In this document: positions 58,901-64,000 of the stretch, piece by piece
Layout: each line of letters begins with the position of its first letter
Position numbering within the stretch: position 1 is the first letter of the stretch
NCBI GenBank assembly: GCA_947626755.1
Contig: CANQTP010000007.1
Location: 20,175-84,174, forward strand
DNA: 64,000 bases
Source: an uncultured Clostridia bacterium
GTDB lineage: Bacteria > Bacillota > Clostridia > Oscillospirales > Ruminococcaceae
Direction of reading: 5' to 3'
Position numbers and translations under genes: made by a program
The notes under the pieces: model-generated
The model's database searches: none
The model's input: only the letters and a program-made list of their open reading frames with translations
What the model was told of the DNA's origin: nothing

Positions 58901-59583
58901 TTGTCATATAAATTAAGAATAGTAGGTACATATACACTACCGGGATTATAATAACGGCCGGTATCTATTTCTATATAACCGTTAGTACAAGTAACGCTTT
59001 TTCCGTTAAGATAGAGGTTGATCGTACCGCCCGGTTTAATTGTACATTTTTCACTGAGCATAACATTATCCGCAAGATACCAGTTTCCCTCTGTCGTAGG
59101 CAAACTTTCCGTTTCTGTCCATTCTGTAAATTCTATGTTGTTATAGATAATCGTTTTATCACTTTCAAGCGATAACATATCAATTCCATTATCCGCGCAT
59201 ATCTCACAGTAATAATTGCACGGCGAACCTGCGGTTTCTTCCTTGTAACCGCAAAGTTCATCATGGACGTGAGAACAGTTCAGCGTTTTTGTTATGCAGC
59301 CGCTTTCTTCGGTGCAGACGTGCGTACATGGATCTGTGCAGGACTCATCACATATATGCACGCAATTTTCCGTTATTATGTAACAATCTTCGGTATGTTC
59401 ATGACCGCAGTCGGCGCCTTCGGACGCTTCTGCATATCCGCATTCGGCAGTGTGTTCCGTATGGTGGGGACAAAGTCCGCCTGTATATTCCGATACATCT
59501 TCAGCTGTGCCTGTTATGGAAACGGCTGAAAAGACAGATAATGCCGTCAGTGTGCTGATAATTCTGCGTATTATTCTGTTCAT
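55954..59583 (-). CDS. Large repetitive secreted/cell-surface protein (predicted beta-helical repeats)
   Basis: Signal peptide; Cys/His-rich N-terminus (CPHHTEHTAECGYAEASEGADCGHEHTEDCYI); repeats such as VQIGDIYVELPKGGTVNADGTISADEVIVKDITVTGKSV; C-terminal TM plus KKKR. ATG at 59583 after gaggtgatccaa. Confidence 0.88.
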   Translation of the reverse strand: MNRIIRRIISTLTALSVFSAVSITGTAEDVSEYTGGLCPHHTEHTAECGYAEASEGADCGHEHTEDCYIITENCVHICDESCTDPCTHVCTEESGCITKTLNCSHVHDELCGYKEETAGSPCNYYCEICADNGIDMLSLESDKTIIYNNIEFTEWTETESLPTTEGNWYLADNVMLSEKCTIKPGGTINLYLNGKSVTCTNGYIEIDTGRYYNPGSVYVPTILNLYDNGSGSIIGGESEDQTIKVCGWNAGEVRCSLNVYGGKICGSKRAVDNRGILTVKGGTLEGSLYGIDNPAIASECIIEGGAINGTKYYGIYNYIGDVKISGGEISGTKVGVLNQDGNVTVSGDAIIKGTGSDGVGIMNDYYLYGGDNLPQYLEVNGGIISGTAAGVQNKVKDGHITLNGGTVCGRKGVELFSGEEDEEHFSNSNGIEIDSENYTIGPDRSITVTGDSEVKRGSSDVELPQGGTISPDGTISGKEIVLLNGEDEGITFEGTETDNVQITTDGNVKIPPEGKFQKGEAEITLPDGGTVDNKGNIIAEEIKVEDVTVTGEFTVDSDGNITVLAGGGGTIKKGGTEITLPSGGKVNTDGTIETKEAVIGGTTVTSKDNIDFDKDGSINVSGDDTVQIGDSVITLPSGGTVNKNGNIETKEAVIGGTKVSSEDNVKFDKDGNINVSEKDTVQIGDIYVELPKGGTVNADGTISADEVIVKDITVTGKSVKVDKDGNITVPENGIVKKGETEIILPSGGTVNKDGNIITKKAVAGNTTVTSENEIVFDKDGNIKVSEDDSVQVGDIDVELPKGGTVNADGMISAVEVTVKDVTVKGESVTVDKEGNIIVPENGTIKKGETEITLPSGGKVDTDGTIETKKAVIGGTTVSNENNIEFNTDGSIKVSEKDTVQIGDIYVELPKGGTINADGTISTDEVIVKDITVTGKSVTIDKDGKIKISEGDTVRIGDDTTITGSGITVSPDGKIILPSDGEVTIERDGKKTIYDAGSLKNGDGTVLIESAEGSEIKYIFADDKSDCPSDGYIFLSVEEDTSDISEAGTISGYTAIKAYDIKLMYNGEKEVQPDGTVKVTLKIPEDADSNAELEVFHISGGTSESMNAVKDDGTISFTTDHFSIYVIASKDSEPSQQSENTVPVPRHGIGLEPAVIGKSDSGTEDASSAAGIVSGNDELGAVKNYSGSAALVCCIFAAVSAAAILGKKKR
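56640..58210 (-). repeat. Intragenic repeat array; higher-order period 327 nt (109 codons) over at least part of the array
   Basis: The ccgccctttggaagttcaac segment occurs at 56849, 57176 and 57503, spaced exactly 327 nt; smaller ~35-residue units are visible in the translation. Confidence 0.85.
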
Positions 59584-59617
59584 TTGGATCACCTCAAAAA
59601 TATTGATTTATATGTAA

Positions 59618-59626
59618 ATTATATCA
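59618..59626 (-). promoter_or_regulatory. Predicted extended -10 promoter element of the surface-protein gene
   Basis: Minus strand TGaTATAAT at 59626-59618, ~35 nt upstream of the start codon. Confidence 0.6.
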
Positions 59627-59630
59627 CACG

Positions 59631-59648
59631 TATATATATATATATATA
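59631..59648. repeat. (TA)9 dinucleotide tract
   Basis: tatatatatatatatata directly between acacg and gcttatg. Confidence 0.98.
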
Positions 59649-59735
59649 GCTTATGAATGATTTCTGAACATTAAGCGACAATTTTCGGGATAGCTTTCTT
59701 CATATTATTCTTCTGATCCGTTTCGGTTACAGAAA

Positions 59736-59767
59736 GACCCGATCGTTTAAGATCGGGCAAAAATTCA
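59736..59767 (-). terminator. Predicted hairpin between the surface-protein promoter region and the deacetylase gene
   Basis: gacccgatcgtttaagatcgggc inverted repeat. Confidence 0.5.
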
Positions 59768-60397
59768 GTGATAATAACGTTCCGTCTGCATGGCGCTTGT
59801 GTAAAGTATCCCGCTTTGGGGAGTTATGTTCTTTTCCTTGAAAAGTCCCGATACGGTAACAAAGCGGTAATTTTCCTTTTGCAGTTCGGGAATTATCATT
59901 TTTAATGCATCGACAGTGCGGAAATTTCCCTCCGCGTCGTGCAGGAGAATTATAATTCCGTCTTTCGATTGTGCAATTATCCGCTTATAGCGTTCTTCGG
60001 CGGAAACTTCGTCAAGGTAATCTTCCGCGCCTACTCCCTGAATAAACGGCAGATCGATATTCTCAAACATCGTTTCGTTTACCGCTATGTAGGGCGGACG
60101 GAAAAATTTCGGACGTACTCCCACTGCTTTTTCCACCGCATCGGAAGTAAAATTTATTTCCGAGGAAATTTCTTCGACAGACATTTTTGTCATATCAGAA
60201 TGTGTCTTTGAGTGGTTGTGGATCTCACAGCCGAGACTGAAAGCCTTTTGCATGACTTTTGCCGAGTCGGCGTTGATGTTTTCCCCGCAGACGAAAAAAC
60301 TTGCGGGGATATGGTGTTCTTCTAGAATATCAAGCACCTGCGGAGTGGTCACGGTATTAGGTCCGTCATCAAATGTAAGGGCAATTATTTTATCCAT
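59765..60397 (-). CDS. Polysaccharide deacetylase (CE4/NodB domain)
   Basis: IALTFDDGPNTVTTPQVLDIL, HNHSKTHSDM, FFRPPY, ILLHDAEGNFRTVDAL. Confidence 0.94.
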   Translation of the reverse strand: MDKIIALTFDDGPNTVTTPQVLDILEEHHIPASFFVCGENINADSAKVMQKAFSLGCEIHNHSKTHSDMTKMSVEEISSEINFTSDAVEKAVGVRPKFFRPPYIAVNETMFENIDLPFIQGVGAEDYLDEVSAEERYKRIIAQSKDGIIILLHDAEGNFRTVDALKMIIPELQKENYRFVTVSGLFKEKNITPQSGILYTSAMQTERYYH

Positions 60398-60406
60398 AGA
60401 AACCTC

Positions 60407-61768
60407 CTATGCGTTTTGTGGTTCGGGTGTTTCGTTCTTTTTTATAAGACGTTTTCTGCAAACGAAATATGCGGGGATAAGGAAAATATCCGCAAGTATC
60501 CATGCAGCGGGCGAGGAAAAGCAGGCTGCCGCAAAGCCGTAGATATTTACCAGATAAGCAATGCCGCCCCTTGCTGCCATTTCCATAATTCCTGCAAATG
60601 TAGCCGTGGGCGAGAATCCCATTCCCTGAATGAAGAAGCGGACGATGTTCACCAGCGCAAGTGGGAAGTAGAACGCCGAAAGGGTGGTAAGATACTGTTT
60701 TACAAGGGGAAGCATATAACGGCTGTTGTCGTCAAGGAATATCATCGCAAGATGTTCTCCTGCAAAGAACAGAACCACAAAAGCAAATGCGGAATAGATA
60801 AGTCCAAGGATCGTGCATGAGCCGATGCCCTTGTTGAGCCTGTCCCATTTCTTCGCGCCTACGTTCTGTCCCGCGTATGTTGCCATTGTAGAACCCATAG
60901 CGTCAAAGGGACAGCACATGAACATTGAAAGCTTGTTTGCGGCGGTGATAGCCGTTACATAAGTTTCCCCCAGACCGTTTACAGCCGTCTGGAGAACTAC
61001 GCTTCCGATAGCCGTTATGGAATACTGCAGTCCCATAGGAAGTCCCATTGTGCAGAGCCGTCCCACGTGTTTCGGGCTGAATTTCCAGTCCCCTTTCTCG
61101 GGTTTCAAAATCCCGTAACCGTGACAGACTCTTTCCAGACAGCCGAATCCAGACACGAACTGGGCAATTACCGTTGCCAGAGCCGCTCCGAAAACGTCCA
61201 TCTTGAAACATACTATAAATATAATGTCCAGAACGATATTTACCACCGAAGAAATAACAAGCCAGCTTACAGGAGTTTTGCTGTCGCCGAGGGAGCGGAG
61301 TATTCCCGCCGTCATGTTGTAGAGGAAATATCCGGGAATTCCCGCAAATATGGTAAAAATATATGTGTAAGCCCGATCAAAAAAGTTAGGCTGAGTGTTC
61401 ATAATCGTTAAAATATCGCTGCAAAATATCAGAGTCAGCGCGGTAATTATCGCCGCGAAAGCTATGCAGAGCCAGAGTGAATTTGTAACATATCTGCGGA
61501 GCTGAGTATGATCGCCCGCGCCGTAAGCCTGCGCCACGGGAATTGCAAAGCCGTTGCAGATACCCATAACGAAGCCGATTATAAGGAAATTTATAGAACC
61601 TGTACAACCCACCGATCCGAGGGCATCGCCGCCGAGGAAACGCCCCACAATAGCGGTATCTGCGGCGTTATAGAACTGTTGGAAGAGAAATCCGAAAAGC
61701 AGAGGAACGCCGAATCCGAGAATAAGTTTAACAGGTCTGCCGTTTGTCAGATCCTTTGTTGCAGCCAT
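60407..61768 (-). CDS. MATE family efflux transporter
   Basis: 12-TM protein; GVPLLFGFLFQQFYNAADTAIVGRFLGGDALGSVGCTGSINFLIIGFVMGICNGFAIPVAQAYGAGD. Start MAATKDL at 61768. Confidence 0.95.
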   Translation of the reverse strand: MAATKDLTNGRPVKLILGFGVPLLFGFLFQQFYNAADTAIVGRFLGGDALGSVGCTGSINFLIIGFVMGICNGFAIPVAQAYGAGDHTQLRRYVTNSLWLCIAFAAIITALTLIFCSDILTIMNTQPNFFDRAYTYIFTIFAGIPGYFLYNMTAGILRSLGDSKTPVSWLVISSVVNIVLDIIFIVCFKMDVFGAALATVIAQFVSGFGCLERVCHGYGILKPEKGDWKFSPKHVGRLCTMGLPMGLQYSITAIGSVVLQTAVNGLGETYVTAITAANKLSMFMCCPFDAMGSTMATYAGQNVGAKKWDRLNKGIGSCTILGLIYSAFAFVVLFFAGEHLAMIFLDDNSRYMLPLVKQYLTTLSAFYFPLALVNIVRFFIQGMGFSPTATFAGIMEMAARGGIAYLVNIYGFAAACFSSPAAWILADIFLIPAYFVCRKRLIKKNETPEPQNA

Positions 61769-61988
61769 AAAAACGCTCCATTCATTGCAAATGTGACATC
61801 GCCGTTTTTGTGCGGTGTTGCATTTATTATAGTGCGGAATATACAAAATTACAATGTAAATTTTAGATATAATTTTTGAATTTTTTTGTTTTGGCGATAT
61901 TTTACGACAGGATTTACAGAAAACTATTGCATTTTGTAAAATCTGCTGTATAATTATGTATGTAGAATTTTTTTGAAAGGGTGTTCAT

Positions 61989-63023
61989 ATGAAAAGAATA
62001 TTTTCCGCAGTTCTCGGAATGTTCATAGCAGTGTCCCTCGCCGCCTGCGGCAATACCGAAAACGCAGAAACGGAAGTTGCCGATGTTTCCGAAGCGGCAA
62101 CATCAGCAGAAAACGTTTCCGCCGCGGGGTTTAAAGTTGACGGCACAAAACTTCTTGACGCCAATGGGAACGAGTTTATTTTCCGCGGAATAAATCACGC
62201 GCATTCATGGTTCAGGGAACAGGACACAGTCGCTCTGGACGCCATTGCCGCAACGGGCGCAAATTCCGTCCGTATCGTCCTTGCAAACGGCATACAGTGG
62301 CAAAAAGACGATCAGGCAACTATCGAAAATTTAATACAGATGTGCCGCGACAGGAAAATGATAGCAATTGTCGAAGTCCATGACAGCACAGGCGACGACA
62401 GCGCGGAAACTCTTGAAAAGATAACCGATTACTGGATCGAAATGAAGGACGCTCTCATCGGGAACGAGGACTGCGCTATCCTGAACATTGCCAATGAGTG
62501 GGTAGGCACATGGGACAGCGAAAAATGGCGCGACGGCTACGTTGCAGCGATCCCAAGGCTCCGCGAAGCAGGCATTGAAAACACCATTATGGTGGATTCC
62601 GCAGGCTGGGGACAGTACGGAAAGTCAATTCAGGATCACGGAAAGGAAGTTTTTGATTCCGACCCGTTACAGAACACCATGTTCTCCGTCCATATGTACG
62701 GAACGGCGGGAAAGAACGAAAAAACCATCAGTTCCAATCTTGAGGGAGCAACTTCCCAAGGGCTTTGCGTTTGTGTGGGAGAGTTCGGATATAATCATTC
62801 GGACGGAGATGTGGACGAAGGCTATATCATGCAGTACTGCAATGACAACGGCATCGGATATTTAGGCTGGAGCTGGAAAGGCAACGGCGGCGGTGTGGAA
62901 TATCTTGATATTGCCAACGAATGGGACGGCTCGGTGCTTTCCGCAGACTGGGGCGAAAATCTTATCAACGGCACCAACGGTATCAGGGAAACTTCAAAAA
63001 TTTGCAGCATATTTGAACAGTAA
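61989..63023 (+). CDS. GH5 family glycoside hydrolase lipoprotein (mannanase/cellulase-like)
   Basis: Lipobox LAACG; FRGINHAHSWF, NSVRIVLANG, AILNIANEWVG (acid/base), VHMYG, VCVGEFGYN (nucleophile), GYLGWSWKGN. Confidence 0.9.
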   Translation: MKRIFSAVLGMFIAVSLAACGNTENAETEVADVSEAATSAENVSAAGFKVDGTKLLDANGNEFIFRGINHAHSWFREQDTVALDAIAATGANSVRIVLANGIQWQKDDQATIENLIQMCRDRKMIAIVEVHDSTGDDSAETLEKITDYWIEMKDALIGNEDCAILNIANEWVGTWDSEKWRDGYVAAIPRLREAGIENTIMVDSAGWGQYGKSIQDHGKEVFDSDPLQNTMFSVHMYGTAGKNEKTISSNLEGATSQGLCVCVGEFGYNHSDGDVDEGYIMQYCNDNGIGYLGWSWKGNGGGVEYLDIANEWDGSVLSADWGENLINGTNGIRETSKICSIFEQ

Positions 63024-63040
63024 AACAGAAGGGAAATTTT

Positions 63041-63269
63041 ATGATAGAAAATTTATTTAAGGAGCTTTGTGAATGTGAGCAGACAGAAGCGCCGGCTCCG
63101 GGAGGTTCACGGGCAGGGGAAAATTTTGACGAGAATTCCGATTATGATGTGTATATTTACTGTACCGAGCCTGTTCCCGAAGATCTTCGGCGGGAAATAC
63201 TTTCGCGTTACTGTTCCGTTCGCCGATGATCTTCGTGAGATCGTAACGGAGTTGGAAAAGATCTTATAA
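63041..63269 (+). pseudogene. Remnant of a nucleotidyltransferase-domain (DUF4037-like) gene
   Basis: N-terminal fragment GGSRAGENFDENSDYDVYIYCTEPVPEDLRREILSRYCSV in one frame, then VPFADDLREIVTELEKIL in another frame; total far shorter than the family. Confidence 0.55.
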
Positions 63270-63425
63270 GTTTTTATATGGGAAAATATGTTAAAATATC
63301 AACATTTGTATGCGGCACTTCCCTGCCGCATACATTTATTCCCTTGATCTTACATATTCAGGAATACATATTTTCAAATCATTGACAGTGCAGAAAAATT
63401 TCTGCAAAAAAATTTGAAAAAACCC

Positions 63426-63454
63426 TTGACAACATACTTTTTATGTGGTATAAT
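63426..63454 (+). promoter_or_regulatory. Predicted sigma-A promoter of tRNA cluster
   Basis: Exact consensus TTGACA-N17-TATAAT (63426-63431 / 63449-63454). Confidence 0.85.
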
Positions 63455-63478
63455 TATTCCTGTCGTTGAAAGTTATGT

Positions 63479-63552
63479 GCGGGTGTAGTTCAATGGTAGA
63501 ACTCCAGCCTTCCAAGCTGGTCGCGTGGGTTCGATTCCCATCACCCGCTCCA
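63479..63552 (+). tRNA. tRNA-Gly (anticodon TCC), CCA encoded
   Basis: gcgggtg...cacccgc acceptor; anticodon arm ccagc-cttccaa-gctgg; T loop ttcgatt; CCA at 63550-63552. Confidence 0.96.
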
Positions 63553-63556
63553 TTTT

Positions 63557-63633
63557 GCGCCTTTAACTCAGTTGGATAGAGTAACTGCCTTCTAAGCAGT
63601 AAGCCACTGGTTCGAGTCCAGTAAGGCGCGCCA
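63557..63633 (+). tRNA. tRNA-Arg (anticodon TCT), CCA encoded
   Basis: gcgcctt...aaggcgc acceptor; anticodon arm actgc-cttctaa-gcagt; T arm actgg-ttcgagt-ccagt; CCA at 63631-63633. Confidence 0.96.
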
Positions 63634-63685
63634 AACTGAACTTGGAGGCAGAGCCGTTTTGTCTCCGGGCTCTTTATTTTAATAT

Positions 63686-63763
63686 GGTGGGTGTAGCTTA
63701 GTCGGTTAAAGCGTCGGATTGTGGTCCCGAAGATCATGGGTTCGAATCCCATCTCCCACCCCA
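63686..63763 (+). tRNA. tRNA-His (anticodon GTG), CCA encoded, G-1 present
   Basis: G-1 + gtgggtg...ctcccac + C73; anticodon loop ttGTGgt; T arm atggg-ttcgaat-cccat; CCA at 63761-63763. Confidence 0.94.
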
Positions 63764-63781
63764 TATTATTCAGGTCATTAA

Positions 63782-63811
63782 GCCGCTGCGATTTTGCAAG
63801 CGGCTTTTTGT
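63782..63811 (+). terminator. Predicted terminator of tRNA cluster
   Basis: gccgctgcgattttgcaagcggc followed by tttttg. Confidence 0.75.
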
Positions 63812-64000
63812 CTGTCAAAAAACAAATTTAAAATATGTTTTGAAACAATCTGAAGCCGCTGCTCTTGCAGCGCCTTTTTGTTTTGTCATATTTCCCGACA
63901 AGCTTTAATAAATATGTATAAACATATAGAGTAGAGCAAAACACCGAACTCAAAGGCAGAAAAATTGAAGAGAGCAGGAAAAACAAAAGAAAAAGCAAGT

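Noticed and set aside
63441-63818. 125-aa minus-strand ORF (GDGNRTHATSLEGWSSTIELHPH...)
   Set aside because: Well-known artefact: antisense translation of tRNA genes.
63855-63885. Second hairpin after the tRNA cluster (gctgctcttgcagc ... tttttg)
   Set aside because: Plausible backup terminator but short stem; not strong enough to list as a feature.

Overview
The 64 kb window looks like chromosomal DNA from a low-to-mid GC anaerobic Firmicute, probably Ruminococcus/Oscillospiraceae-like. That placement is an inference from gene content: secreted GH5 glycanases, DUF4317, T-boxes, a THF riboswitch and a DUF512-der-plsY-gpsA cluster. Most of the window is housekeeping: pgk, pfkA, pgi, radC-uvrB-uvrA, ilvB-cimA, yceD-rpmF, der-plsY-gpsA, pheA, ispD-ispF, hisS, aspS, and a tRNA Gly-Arg-His cluster. 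No prophage, CRISPR array, IS element or rRNA is evident. Observations most worth a second look: (1) a lipoprotein fusing an ABC-type solute-binding domain to a 5'-nucleotidase C-terminal domain without the catalytic phosphatase domain, next to a hybrid histidine kinase and with no transporter alongside; (2) a D-Ala-D-Ala carboxypeptidase homologue in which all three active-site motifs (SxxK, SxN, KTG) are substituted; (3) a THF riboswitch upstream of a folT-like gene, with a hand-foldable expression platform in which 14 nt of leader are perfectly complementary to the start-codon region and a competing anti-P1 helix is available; (4) a (TA)9 tract placed in the promoter spacer of a 1212-codon repeat surface protein, a candidate phase-variation switch; (5) three copies of a ~190-bp element with inverted AACTCTCAACTCTTAACTCT-type ends, each abutting the ribosome-binding site of a downstream gene, one of them between hisS and aspS; (6) a eukaryotic-type HisA; (7) a divergent MetRS-like protein with a degenerate KMSKS motif. 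All calls were made by reading the sequence and the supplied ORF track; no database search was run.
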